Assembly (NCBI GenBank): GCA_038116945.1
Contig: JAYOEY010000012.1
Coordinates: 52,184-116,183 of the forward strand
DNA: 64,000 nt
Reading direction: 5' to 3'
From: JAYOEY01 sp038116945
GTDB lineage: Bacteria; Pseudomonadota; Alphaproteobacteria; MPNO01; UBA2964
This document shows positions 17,662 to 26,471 of this stretch, one piece after another. The notes under the pieces were generated by a model. The model was given only the letters and a program-made list of their open reading frames with translations. It was not told where the DNA came from and did no database searches. The translations under genes were made by a program, and so were the position numbers. Numbering within the stretch: the first letter of the stretch is position 1; every line of letters begins with the position of its first letter.

Positions 17662-18486
17662 GTGGCGAACGAGGACATCCCGAGAAGACCGGTCCAGAAG
17701 GCATATCAGAACCTTCAGTTCATGGAGACGGCGGACGCCCGTCCGCTCAGGCTGCTCGCGGAATATCTCGAACCTCTCGAGCGGTTCGAGGATCGTCATA
17801 TCCGGGACACCATCCTCGTATTCGGTTCCGCGCGGATAAAATCCCGCGAGGAGGCGGAGCAGGCGCTCGTCGACGCAAAGGCGGGAAACGGAGAAATCGC
17901 CGTCGCCGAACGCGACCTGAGACTTTCACGCTATTACGAAGAAACCCGCGAACTGACCTTCCGCCTGACCGAATGGTCGAAACAGCTCAACGAGACTGAG
18001 CGCCGCTTCGTCATCTGCACCGGCGGCGGGCCGGGCATCATGGAAGCCGCCAATCGCGGGGCGTCGGAAGCCAGGGGCGAAAATATCGGGCTGGGAATCT
18101 CTCTTCCGAGGGAACAGGAAAACAACCCCTACATAACGCGACGGCTCGATTTCCAGTTCCATTATTTCTTTATGAGAAAATTCTGGTTCCTGTATATGGC
18201 AAAGGCCGTCGTCCTGATGCCGGGAGGTTTCGGAACGCTCGATGAGCTGTTCGAGTCGCTGACGCTGGTCCAGACGGGCAAGATCAAGAAAAAACTGCCG
18301 ATCATCCTGTACGGTCGGGATTTCTGGGATCGCGTTCTGGATTTCGACGTCATGGTCGAACACGGGACCATTTCGCCCGAGGACGTGGAGTTCTTTCACC
18401 GTGTCGATACCGTCGACGAGGCTTTTAACATCGTCACCTGCAGGCTTCTCGAAGAAGCGCTGGGAAAGCCGGGGCTTTGTCTTTAA
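17662..18486 (+). CDS. LOG family (TIGR00730-type) Rossmann protein
   Basis: 274 aa with GTG start, chosen because it begins 4 bp after the thioesterase stop; an ATG further in (METADARP) is the alternative. Signature motifs are GGGPGIMEAANRGA near 121 and PGGFGTLDE at 187-195, the phosphoribohydrolase motif of LOG proteins that release bases from nucleoside 5'-monophosphates. The extra N-terminal 90 residues are typical of the longer LOG subfamily. Its place at the end of a catabolic operon is unusual and may be chance. A shorter paralogue lies at 46459-47049. Confidence 0.85.
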   Translation: MANEDIPRRPVQKAYQNLQFMETADARPLRLLAEYLEPLERFEDRHIRDTILVFGSARIKSREEAEQALVDAKAGNGEIAVAERDLRLSRYYEETRELTFRLTEWSKQLNETERRFVICTGGGPGIMEAANRGASEARGENIGLGISLPREQENNPYITRRLDFQFHYFFMRKFWFLYMAKAVVLMPGGFGTLDELFESLTLVQTGKIKKKLPIILYGRDFWDRVLDFDVMVEHGTISPEDVEFFHRVDTVDEAFNIVTCRLLEEALGKPGLCL

Positions 18487-18585
18487 CGCCAGGGCGGCGT
18501 CATCGTCGCGTTGACCGATCCGCCTGGCCGGCATTTCGGTTATGAGGTCGCCGCCTGGAAGGCCTGGTGGCTTACGCGCCGCTAA
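18487..18585 (+). pseudogene. possible in-frame coding remnant after the LOG gene
   Basis: Directly after the LOG stop the same frame stays open for 32 codons to a second TAA. It reads like a real C-terminus, with an aromatic-rich segment (FGYEVAAWKAWW) resembling the ends of HEAT-repeat proteins. It has no start codon or ribosome site of its own. It may be the tail of a deleted gene. Thirty-two open codons at this GC content can occur by chance, so confidence is low. Confidence 0.22.
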
Positions 18586-20129
18586 TCCTCGATATCGTCG
18601 AGCGCCCGCACGCTGGGCGGGGTGCCGGGCAGTCCCAGCTCGTTCCACCTTTCGACTACCCGGTCGTGGGACGAACGCCTGATCATCGTGCGGACCGGGA
18701 ATTCCTTCAGATGGATGTGCGGAATGCAGGCGTCGATTAAAGCCTTCGAGCCGTATGGGCGCAGTTCCGGCGTATACCGGCTGGGGTCCAGTCCGGTCGA
18801 CCAGGTCTTGCGCAATATGTCGATATCCTCGCTCGGATGGCATCGCGTCGACATGGCCCACATCACCTGGTTCATGTCGGCGGGGTCGACATCGTGATCG
18901 ACCGCGATGATCCATTTCGAATAATAGGCCCCGGCCGGGCACTGCGCCGCCGATGCCAGAACCTGCGCGACATGGCCGGCATAGCGCTGGCGGACGGAAA
19001 CCACCGTCATGCCCCAGCCCGACGCCGCAGCCGGATGGGTATAGACGCCCTCGATGCCGGGAATTCCGAACCGTTCCAGGTCTTCCCAGATTGCCGCCGA
19101 ACGCATGATGGCGTAGTAGGCGCCGATCTCGCAGGCAGGATAATCCGCCATCAGGGCGGCGGTGTGGATGGGGCTGCGGCGCATGTGCAGCGCCTTGACC
19201 TCGATCACCGGCTGGTCGGATTCGGGCCGGCCGTAATAGCCGGTGAATTCGCCCAGAGGACCTTCGAGCGCAACGTCGCCTGACGCCACGGTGCCTTCGA
19301 TGACGATTTCCGCCCGCGCCGGGATCGGCAGCGAGACGGCGACGCCGTCGGTCAGCTCCATCGGCCGCCCCAGAATGCCGCCGATAATGTCGAGTTCGGA
19401 CACGTTAGAGTCATAAGACTGTGCCGCGACCATGAAGGGTACCGGGTCGATGCCGTAGGCCGCCACCACCTCGCACGGCTCTCCGCGCGCCCACCAGGCT
19501 TCCCGGTCCAGCAGGCCGTGCTTGCCGGGCGAACAGTACATGCCGATCCGGCGCGGCCCCTGTACCATCTGGCGATAGCAACCGACATTGATGCGGCCCG
19601 AGTCGGGATCGCGCGTGAAGGTGATGTCGCCCGTGCCGATATAGTCGCCGCCGTCGCGCGGCCAGAAGCGCGGCGCGGGAAGCTTCGTCATGTCTATGTC
19701 GTCGCCGGTCAGCACGATCTCGTTCACCGGCGCGCGGTCGGCGGGCACGTGTTCCGGCGCCAGCCGTCTTTTCGCCCGGTTGCGCATCGCGCCGATCATG
19801 TCCTGGGTCGACAGGTCGGGATCGATCCCCACCGCAAGGGCGAACCGCCGGCGGCTTGATCCCAGCATGTTAGCGAGCACGCTGGTGCCGCTTTCGTCGC
19901 CCACGATATTTTCGAACAGCAGGGCCGGCGCGGCCTCATCCTGCGCGACGAGATAGGTTGCGGCGGCGAGTTCCTCGTGGGCCGATACCGGTGCGGTTAC
20001 GCGGTGCAGGCCGCCGTCGTTCTCGACTGCTTCGATCCATGCGCGGAGATCTTCCGGGCCCCGCCGGTTGTCGTCGGCCGATGGAAGGGTAGACGGCGAC
20101 GCGGGCATGTTGTCCTGACTCTTTTCCAT
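18582..20129 (-). CDS. UbiD family decarboxylase
   Basis: 515 aa, the normal size for UbiD/AroY/vanillate-type non-oxidative decarboxylases. The N-terminal half has the prFMN-domain features (YIGTGDITFTRDPDSGRINVG near 168) and EGPLGEFTGYYG near 293, which carries the glutamate and phosphate-binding region. These enzymes decarboxylate aromatic or alpha,beta-unsaturated acids with prenylated FMN, which needs a UbiX partner not present in this window. Start is either 20129 or the internal ATG at 20108, which has a closer AGGA. The upstream neighbour on the same strand is the broken Bug receptor. Confidence 0.9.
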   Translation of the reverse strand: MEKSQDNMPASPSTLPSADDNRRGPEDLRAWIEAVENDGGLHRVTAPVSAHEELAAATYLVAQDEAAPALLFENIVGDESGTSVLANMLGSSRRRFALAVGIDPDLSTQDMIGAMRNRAKRRLAPEHVPADRAPVNEIVLTGDDIDMTKLPAPRFWPRDGGDYIGTGDITFTRDPDSGRINVGCYRQMVQGPRRIGMYCSPGKHGLLDREAWWARGEPCEVVAAYGIDPVPFMVAAQSYDSNVSELDIIGGILGRPMELTDGVAVSLPIPARAEIVIEGTVASGDVALEGPLGEFTGYYGRPESDQPVIEVKALHMRRSPIHTAALMADYPACEIGAYYAIMRSAAIWEDLERFGIPGIEGVYTHPAAASGWGMTVVSVRQRYAGHVAQVLASAAQCPAGAYYSKWIIAVDHDVDPADMNQVMWAMSTRCHPSEDIDILRKTWSTGLDPSRYTPELRPYGSKALIDACIPHIHLKEFPVRTMIRRSSHDRVVERWNELGLPGTPPSVRALDDIED

Positions 20130-20164
20130 GAACGGACATTGCCACGGATTGCCACCGGTACAAA

Positions 20165-20191
20165 GAGGGGCGACGGAATCCGCCGCCCCTC
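20165..20191 (-). terminator. GC-rich hairpin between Bug receptor remnant and ubiD-like gene
   Basis: GAGGGGCG at 20165-20172 pairs perfectly with CGCCCCTC at 20184-20191, and CGG/CCG inside the loop extends it. On the minus strand it lies 6 bp after the receptor stop and is followed by TTTG only. It may terminate or attenuate transcription into the ubiD-like gene. Confidence 0.45.
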
Positions 20192-20197
20192 CAGCGG

Positions 20198-21241
20198 CTA
20201 TTTCGAGTAGTATTTTTTCAGGACGACATGCTTGAGTTCGGCGAGTTCCTTGTCGTCGAGCGTTGTCATCGTCTGCAGCGCCATTTTCTGCACAGTCTCG
20301 CCATCGAGATAGCCCGGTTCAAGCCGGCGTTTCTGGGCCTTGGCGATATAGTCCGGGCTGGTCAGCGTTTCTTTCAGCGCGGTGCGGAGATAGTCGACGC
20401 GTGCCTTCGGTGTGCCCGGCGTGGTGACGACGACGCGGCCCAGCGCCGTGACGCCGGCGCGCCAGTCGAGCCATTTCTGTTGAGCGGCTGTCAGCTGGAA
20501 CTGTTCGTGGACCGTGGCGACATCCGGGAATTTCTTCTAGCGTTCGCGCGACAGGGTGACGATGGCCCTGATCTTGCCCGACCCGGTCGCCCGGGAACCG
20601 GATTCGTCCGTAAGAATGCGGGAATCCAGCTCGCCCCGCTCGATCGCGAGGTTCATCCCGCGCGATCCCTTGTAGCCGTGAATGATCTTGGTCTTGAAGC
20701 CCAGCGTATGCGCCAGCAGCGCCTGGTAATCCGAATTTCCATCGGTCTTGCCTGTACCGCCCCAGACGAAGACCCGGTCCGATTTTACGACATCGGAAAA
20801 GGTCTTGTATGGCGCTTTCGGTCCGACCAGCACGACCTTGGGTGGACCGCTGACCCGGGCGAGCCATACCAGCTTGCGGATGTCGTAACGGACCCCGGGA
20901 TTGCCAAGAAGCTGCCCGAGCGCGGTGCCCTCGCCCGATGTCAGCAGGATCGTGGAGCCGTCGGGCGGCGAATTGAGAAGGCGGTTCATCGCGACCAGCC
21001 CGCCGGCCGCATTTTCGTTGACCGGCAGCATTTTCGCTCCGGTTTTCTTCGCGAGCTCATCGAGGATGGTTCGCATGTAGGCGTCGTAACCGCCGCCGAC
21101 GCTCCCCATCGTAATGAACCGCATTTGCTTTCCCGCGAAGGGATTTGCCGCATCGGCAGCCTGTCCGGACGAAGCCGTCAGAAGCGCGCAGGCCGCGACG
21201 AAACCGGACGCGAAACCGCGCCCAACCAGACGAACACTCAT
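20198..21241 (-). pseudogene. Bug family (tripartite tricarboxylate) periplasmic receptor with internal amber codon
   Basis: The frame from ATG 21241 (AGGAG ribosome site, Sec signal peptide ending near Gln-Ala-Ala) codes for 234 residues of a Bug/TctC receptor and then meets TAG at 20537-20539. Without any frameshift it then stays open for a further 112 codons, to TAG at 20198. That downstream part reads as the normal Bug C-terminal lobe (KKFPDVATVHEQF, then TTPGTPKARVDYLRTALKE). The total of about 347 codons fits the family. So a single base change disables it, or the stop is read through, or it is a sequence error. No TctA/TctB membrane genes lie nearby. Confidence 0.8.
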
Positions 21242-21438
21242 CGAATTTCTCCTGTTTATGGTAACGCGGCCGGCTCCAGATCTGCGTCCGCGAGTCCGGA
21301 TTATTCGCCCGCTCTGTCGTGTCGTCGAGAAGAAAATGAAGCGGAATGCCGTGCCGGGCCCGATAAAACTGCCGGACCGCCCTTAACCGTTCGACAAAAT
21401 GTTTTATAGTGGCTTCCAGCATCGCAGAGGCAACGCTT

Positions 21439-22731
21439 ATGCCAGATACCGTAACGCACGAACCCTTTATCATCGACGATCCGGCGAACATGACATTTCG
21501 CCTGAACCGGCGGACTCTGGCCGATCCGGCCGTGTTCGAGCGGGAGCGCGAAGCCGTTTTCGAGCACTCCTGGATCTATTGCGGCCACGAGTCCGAAGTA
21601 CGAAAACCCGGCGATTTCGTAACGCGGAATGTCTGCGGCCGGCCGGTGATCTTCTGCCGCGACAGCAAGGGCGACGTCCGGGTCTTTCTGAATGCCTGCC
21701 AGCACCGCGCGGCGCAGGTATGCCGGGAACCGTGCGGAAATACGCGCCGCTATAACTGCTTCTATCACGGATGGTCTTACGACCGGGACGGAAGGCTGGT
21801 CGGCGTACCCGGCGAGGAGTCCTACCCTCCCGGTTTCGACAAGTCCGATTATGCGCTGGCGGAGCCGCCGCAGTCGGGTTCATACAACGGGTTCTGGTTT
21901 GTCTCGTTCAACCCCGCAGCCGCACCGTTGACGGATTATCTCGCGGGGGCGAAGGAATATATCGACCTGATCGTCGATCAGTCGCCGACCCGGACGATGG
22001 AGGTGGTCCAGGGCACGCAGGAATACGATATCCGCGCCAACTGGAAGCTGCTGGTCGAAAACTCGTTCGACGATTACCACCTGCTGACCACCCACAAGAC
22101 CTGGCTCGACTATATGAAGGATGCCGGCGTCACCGTGGAGCCTCCCGCCGGGCAGGGGCTGCTGCTGCCGTCGAAGGGAATCGGAAAAGGGCTCGGCAAC
22201 GGGCATGCCGTCATCGACAACATCAATTTCCGGGGGCGTCCGGTGGCGCGCTGGATCTCGATTTACGGGGAGGAGGCGAAACCCGAAATCGAACGGTTGC
22301 GAGAAGAACTGATCGAACGGCTGGGCGAGGAACGTGCAGCGCGGGTCGCGGATACCAACCGCAATCTCGTTATTTTCCCCAATCTTGTGATCAATGACGG
22401 TTCCTCCGTGACGATCCGCGCCTTCTGGCCGCTGTCGGTCGACCATATGCGGGTGACGGCATGGGCGCTGGGACCGGTTGAGGAATCGGAGAGCGCGCGG
22501 GCACGGCGGCTCGACAGTTTCCTGACCTTCTACGGGCCGGGCGGGTTTGCGACGCCGGACGATGTCGAGGCGCTGGAATCGGTACAGGCCGGTCTTGCCA
22601 CCTGGAAGGAGGCGCAATGGTCGGTCATGTCGCGCGGCATGAACAAGGAAGGCGAGCAGCTCAACACCGATGAAGAGCATCTGCGCGCCTTCTGGCGGGA
22701 ATGGAACCGGCTCATGACGGCGGCATCATGA
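21439..22731 (+). CDS. aromatic ring-hydroxylating dioxygenase, large (Rieske) subunit
   Basis: 430 aa. The Rieske [2Fe-2S] ligands are Cys87, His89, Cys107 and His110 (CxH and CFYHGW). The mononuclear iron site has the usual NSFDDYH...H motif, with His214 and His219. This is the alpha subunit of a non-haem dioxygenase that adds both oxygens of O2 to an aromatic ring or demethylates aryl ethers. I chose ATG 21439 because GAGG lies 9 bases upstream; a GTG at 21409 is possible. The beta-subunit gene overlaps its stop (ATGA). No ferredoxin or reductase gene is in the window, so electron donors must be encoded elsewhere. Confidence 0.93.
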   Translation: MPDTVTHEPFIIDDPANMTFRLNRRTLADPAVFEREREAVFEHSWIYCGHESEVRKPGDFVTRNVCGRPVIFCRDSKGDVRVFLNACQHRAAQVCREPCGNTRRYNCFYHGWSYDRDGRLVGVPGEESYPPGFDKSDYALAEPPQSGSYNGFWFVSFNPAAAPLTDYLAGAKEYIDLIVDQSPTRTMEVVQGTQEYDIRANWKLLVENSFDDYHLLTTHKTWLDYMKDAGVTVEPPAGQGLLLPSKGIGKGLGNGHAVIDNINFRGRPVARWISIYGEEAKPEIERLREELIERLGEERAARVADTNRNLVIFPNLVINDGSSVTIRAFWPLSVDHMRVTAWALGPVEESESARARRLDSFLTFYGPGGFATPDDVEALESVQAGLATWKEAQWSVMSRGMNKEGEQLNTDEEHLRAFWREWNRLMTAAS

Positions 22732-23219
22732 ACGCGAATTCCGTTACGCGCGCCGATGTGGAGGATTTCCTGTTCGAAGAGGCGGCGTTGCTCGACGAGT
22801 GGCGTCTCGACGACTGGCTCGAACTCCTGACCGACGATGCCGCCTATTACGTGCCCTCCAACGATGCGCCCGACAGCGATCACCGCAATGCGCTGTTTAC
22901 GATCGCCGACGACATCAACAGGATTCGGGCGCGGGTGAAGCGGCTGAAGGATACCGAAGCCCACGCCGAGTTTCCGCACAGCCGGACGCGCCGGATGATC
23001 GCCAACGTGCGCATTACGGAGCGCGATGAAGACATGCTTTCCGTAGCGGCGAATTTCACGGTGTACCGTTACAAGCGCGGCACGCCGCTCCGGACCTATG
23101 TCGGGCGTTACCGGTACAGGCTGAAGGCGACGCAGGACGGGCTGAAAATCGTCGAACGTCGCGCCGTTCTGGACCCCACGGAGCTTGGTGCGCTGGGGGC
23201 GGTAAGCTTTATCCTCTGA
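22728..23219 (+). CDS. aromatic ring-hydroxylating dioxygenase, small (beta) subunit
   Basis: 163 aa of the SnoaL-like cone fold seen in benzoate/naphthalene dioxygenase beta subunits: VEDFLFEEAALLDEWRLDDWLELLTDDAAYYVP near the start and a conserved basic core (SRTRRMIANVRI). It is structural, forming the alpha3beta3 hexamer. ATG overlaps the alpha-subunit TGA by 4 bp, so the two are translationally coupled. Confidence 0.92.
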   Translation: MNANSVTRADVEDFLFEEAALLDEWRLDDWLELLTDDAAYYVPSNDAPDSDHRNALFTIADDINRIRARVKRLKDTEAHAEFPHSRTRRMIANVRITERDEDMLSVAANFTVYRYKRGTPLRTYVGRYRYRLKATQDGLKIVERRAVLDPTELGALGAVSFIL

Positions 23220-23298
23220 CGTTAGAACAGGGCGCACTGCTTGAATTATCCGCATTGCGCCAAATGTTAGGGTGATGACTTAACACCCGGAGCTTCTC

Positions 23299-24435
23299 AT
23301 GATCCGCCAATTGACCTTCCTGCTGTTTGCGCCGCTGTTTCTGGTCGCCTGCAATGGCGGGGATCTTCCCGCCCAAACCGTTAAATCGGAACTGCACGAT
23401 TTTCGCGTAACCGTCGTTGCTGACGGGCTGGACCATCCGTGGAGCATCGCCTTTCTGCCCGATAACGGCATGCTGGTGACGGAACGGGCAGGGCGCCTGC
23501 GGCTGATCGTCAACGGCCGGCTGGACCCGAAGCCGATCGAGGGTGTGCCGCCAATCGCCGTGGGCGGCCAGGGCGGTCTTTTCGATGTTGCGCTTCATCC
23601 GAATTACGCGTCGAACGGCTGGATCTATCTCGCCTACGCGGCGCGGACCCCGTCGGGCGTCCATACGCATGTCACCCGCTTTCGCTTCGATCCCTCCGGT
23701 CACCGGCTCACCGATCCGAAACGGATATTCGTTGCAGGTCCGGGCGGCTTTGGCGGTCGCCATTTCGGCGGGCGGATGGCGTTCGATCGGCAAGGATATC
23801 TGTACCTGACGGTGGGCGACCGCGGCGACATGGACCGTGCCCAGCGGCTCGGCGATCATTCCGGCTCCGTGATCCGCTTGCGGGACGACGGGTCGGTGCC
23901 GCCGGACAATCCGTTCGTCGGTCGGCCCGCTGCGAAACCGGAAATCTGGTCATACGGGCATCGCAACCCGCAGGGAATGGCGCGTCATCCCGCGACAGGC
24001 GCCATCTGGACGCACGAGCATGGCGCACGCGGCGGCGATGAGATCAATATCGTTCTCAGGGGCGCGAACTACGGCTGGCCGGTGATCACGCACGGAATCG
24101 ATTACGACGGATCGAAAATCGGGATCGGGAAATCTGCGCCGGGAATGGAGCAGCCGCTCTATTTCTGGGTGCCCTCGATCGCGCCGTCGGGAATGGCGTT
24201 CTATGGCGGCGATCGCTTTCCGAAATGGAAGAACAGCCTGTTCGTCGGCGCCTTGGCGGGTAACCTGCTGGCGCGCCTCGAACTAAACGGCGATCGCATC
24301 GTACGCGAAGAACGGCTGCTAGAGGATCGAGTCGGAAGAATACGCGACGTGCGTCTCGGGCCGGACGGGCTGATTTACCTGGCGATCGACGACGATCCCG
24401 GGCGGCTGCTTCGCCTGGAACCCGCCGACCGGTAG
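23299..24435 (+). CDS. PQQ-dependent sugar dehydrogenase (Asd/YliI-like), lipoprotein
   Basis: 378 aa. The N-terminus is a lipoprotein signal with lipobox LVAC, lipidated Cys18, so it is membrane-anchored in the periplasm. The body is the six-bladed propeller of soluble aldose sugar dehydrogenases: LDHPWSIAFLPD near 46, GGQGGLFDVALHPN near 91, GRHFGGRMAF near 152 and SYGHRNPQGM near 218. It oxidises aldoses or similar alcohols using PQQ. It is a single gene, convergent with the bactofilin gene 7 bp away. Confidence 0.9.
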   Translation: MIRQLTFLLFAPLFLVACNGGDLPAQTVKSELHDFRVTVVADGLDHPWSIAFLPDNGMLVTERAGRLRLIVNGRLDPKPIEGVPPIAVGGQGGLFDVALHPNYASNGWIYLAYAARTPSGVHTHVTRFRFDPSGHRLTDPKRIFVAGPGGFGGRHFGGRMAFDRQGYLYLTVGDRGDMDRAQRLGDHSGSVIRLRDDGSVPPDNPFVGRPAAKPEIWSYGHRNPQGMARHPATGAIWTHEHGARGGDEINIVLRGANYGWPVITHGIDYDGSKIGIGKSAPGMEQPLYFWVPSIAPSGMAFYGGDRFPKWKNSLFVGALAGNLLARLELNGDRIVREERLLEDRVGRIRDVRLGPDGLIYLAIDDDPGRLLRLEPADR

Positions 24436-24442
24436 GTCGGGG

Positions 24443-25297
24443 TCAGATCGGCATTTCCGGCTGCGGTCTCTGCTCGGCCGTCTGTGGCTCGACCTGGGGC
24501 TGCGGGGCTTTCTGCATCGCATCGGCCTCGCCGTCGTCGGTTTTCGGTTTCGCCAGGTTCAGTTTGAGCGGACCGATCGGGCGCGATGGCGGCGGGTCCA
24601 TCCGCTGCGGCGAGGGCTCGACCTGTCCGGTCGGAGGCTCCGTCGCCGGCGCGCTCTCCACGGTTTCCTCAACGGAGATTTCGGCGATGTGACCCGAAAT
24701 ATGGCCGCCGCTTTCAACCTCGATGCTGCCATATTTGACCGTGCCTGAAATGCGCGCCGAAGAGCGAACCAGAAGCTTGCCAGAAACCGTCAGGGTGCCT
24801 TCGAACTTGCCGGTGATTTCCGCGTTGTCCACGGCGATCGTGCCGATCATGGTTCCGGTCTCCGAAATGGCGAGCTCGCGACACTTCGCCGAAGCTTCGA
24901 GATGGCCGTCGACCTGAATTACGCCGCAAGTCTCCACATCCGCCTTCATGCGGATTTCACCTCCGATATAGAGGCGCGACGGATCTTCGTATTTCCGTTC
25001 GGCCGCCGGTTCCTTCGCGGTTTTGTCGGGCAGTTCGTTAGCCTCGACCGCGTATTTGGTCGCCAGCGCCATCTGCGTCATGACATCGGCTCCCTTGGCC
25101 GGCGCATTCTGCTTTGCAGGATCGGGCGTTTCGGCAGACGGGGCGGTCGCGGTCATGTCCCTGGTCTGATCCTGCTCCGGCGTCGGGATATCCACTTCGC
25201 CCTTGCCTTCCGGCGGAATGGGCTGGACATCGGCGTAGGAAAGGGGACGAAAGGTTTCTTCGGTCTTGGGCGCTGTCGCCTTGCGGGATCGGAACAT
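24443..25297 (-). CDS. bactofilin (polymer-forming cytoskeletal protein)
   Basis: 284 aa. A central right-handed beta-helix of about 100 residues (RLYIGGEIRMKADVETCGVIQVDGHL through GHISGHIAEISVEE) has the bactofilin repeat rhythm of glycine and short hydrophobic strands. It is flanked by long proline/glutamine-rich tails predicted to be disordered. Bactofilins self-assemble into filaments at the inner face of the membrane and place cell-wall enzymes. I chose ATG 25297 (MFRSRK), after a GAGAGA site. The long C-terminal tail is larger than in most bactofilins. Confidence 0.88.
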   Translation of the reverse strand: MFRSRKATAPKTEETFRPLSYADVQPIPPEGKGEVDIPTPEQDQTRDMTATAPSAETPDPAKQNAPAKGADVMTQMALATKYAVEANELPDKTAKEPAAERKYEDPSRLYIGGEIRMKADVETCGVIQVDGHLEASAKCRELAISETGTMIGTIAVDNAEITGKFEGTLTVSGKLLVRSSARISGTVKYGSIEVESGGHISGHIAEISVEETVESAPATEPPTGQVEPSPQRMDPPPSRPIGPLKLNLAKPKTDDGEADAMQKAPQPQVEPQTAEQRPQPEMPI

Positions 25298-25394
25298 GGA
25301 TGCGTCTCTCACCGGAAAGTCGCCTGCGCGGCGACAAGGGTTAACGAAAGTCAACGATCCGAGAGATAAAGGCGGATGGTATAAAAAACGTTAA

Positions 25395-25432
25395 GAAAAC
25401 CGTGGGGCGCCGCGATTCAATGCCCGCGGTGC
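25395..25432 (-). terminator. possible terminator after ygfZ
   Basis: On the minus strand, just after the ygfZ stop, a GC-rich imperfect stem (ACCG/CGGT outside, GGG/CCC inside with one mismatch) is followed by TTTTCTT. Shape and tail fit a Rho-independent terminator, but the stem is imperfect. Confidence 0.35.
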
Positions 25433-25438
25433 TTTTTT

Positions 25439-26323
25439 CTAGAATTTTGCCCATTCGGGCACGTTCGGCACGAGAACAGCATCGCCGCTCGAAAGCGGCG
25501 CGCCGTCTGCAATGGCCGCTTTGGCGGCATCCACGCGCACCAGCGCCAGACCTTCGCGCATGCCGGTGACGATCAGCTCCCCGACCGCGTTTCCGGCGAG
25601 CGTCACCTCGCCGGACGGCGAGCCGCCTTCGATCGCGACCGGCAGAATGCGTTTGCGCACCAGATTGCGCGTTTTCATTCGTGCCGTGACCTCCTGGCCG
25701 ACATAGCAACCCTTGGAGAACGAGATGCCGTTGAGCTCGTCGAAACCGGCCTCCAGCGGATACAGGGAGTCAGGCGCCAGCGCTTCCGGCACGCCGAGGG
25801 ACAGCCTGTGTGAATCGAATGTTTTTCGAGGTTCGGGAACGAAACCGATGTCCGAAAGCAGTGCCGCGCCCATCGCGCGGGGCAGGATGGCGCGGAGCCC
25901 GAGGGCCCTGAGCCTGGGATCGATCATGACGACGCCATCGTTCCGGAGACAGGCGAGGCCGGGCTCGCCGTCGAGCGAGCCGGCATCGAATGCATCTTCG
26001 CCGAACAGCGCGAAGACCGAATAGTCTTCGCCGGCATCCGTGATTTCGACCGCGGCCCGGAGCCGGTACATCGACAGACGACGGGCGAGATCGACGGTCT
26101 TCGCCTTTTCGCCGTCCAGCAGGATCGCATCGCCGACGGCGGCCAGTATGAAATCATGGAGATATTTTCCCTGGGGCGTCAGCAGCGCCGAAAACACCGC
26201 GCGGCCGCGCGAAAGCGGCTCGACGTCGTTGGTCACTATTCCCTGAAGAAACCGGAGCGTGTCTTCGCCTTTGAGCGAAAGCACCGCGCGGTCGTCCAGC
26301 TCGCAAAAATAAGCCTTTTTCAT
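25439..26323 (-). CDS. ygfZ: YgfZ/GcvT folate-binding iron-sulfur assembly protein
   Basis: 294 aa. The diagnostic motif KGCYVGQE is at residues 204-211. The N-terminal LKGEDTLRFLQGIVTNDV and the C-terminal barrel ending match YgfZ. The protein binds tetrahydrofolate and helps maintain [4Fe-4S] enzymes such as MiaB in the cytoplasm. Monocistronic on the minus strand, divergent from the glycosyltransferase operon across a 148 bp spacer. Confidence 0.93.
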   Translation of the reverse strand: MKKAYFCELDDRAVLSLKGEDTLRFLQGIVTNDVEPLSRGRAVFSALLTPQGKYLHDFILAAVGDAILLDGEKAKTVDLARRLSMYRLRAAVEITDAGEDYSVFALFGEDAFDAGSLDGEPGLACLRNDGVVMIDPRLRALGLRAILPRAMGAALLSDIGFVPEPRKTFDSHRLSLGVPEALAPDSLYPLEAGFDELNGISFSKGCYVGQEVTARMKTRNLVRKRILPVAIEGGSPSGEVTLAGNAVGELIVTGMREGLALVRVDAAKAAIADGAPLSSGDAVLVPNVPEWAKF

Positions 26324-26471
26324 TCAGGTCGGGCTCCGGGGCATGGCGAATCGTTTCATGGAATTCCGTTCTATGGCTGTCGGTCCTATGGTGGTATCAC
26401 GAATGCGCCAAGACAAGACGTGGGAAAGTCATCGATCCGCGTATAGGGAACGGCACTCGCTGGTTTATGGC

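Noticed and set aside
20319..20867. Minus-strand frame offset from the Bug receptor frame, considered as a frameshifted continuation
   Set aside because: Its translation is Arg-rich and unlike the family. The true continuation is in the original frame beyond the amber codon.
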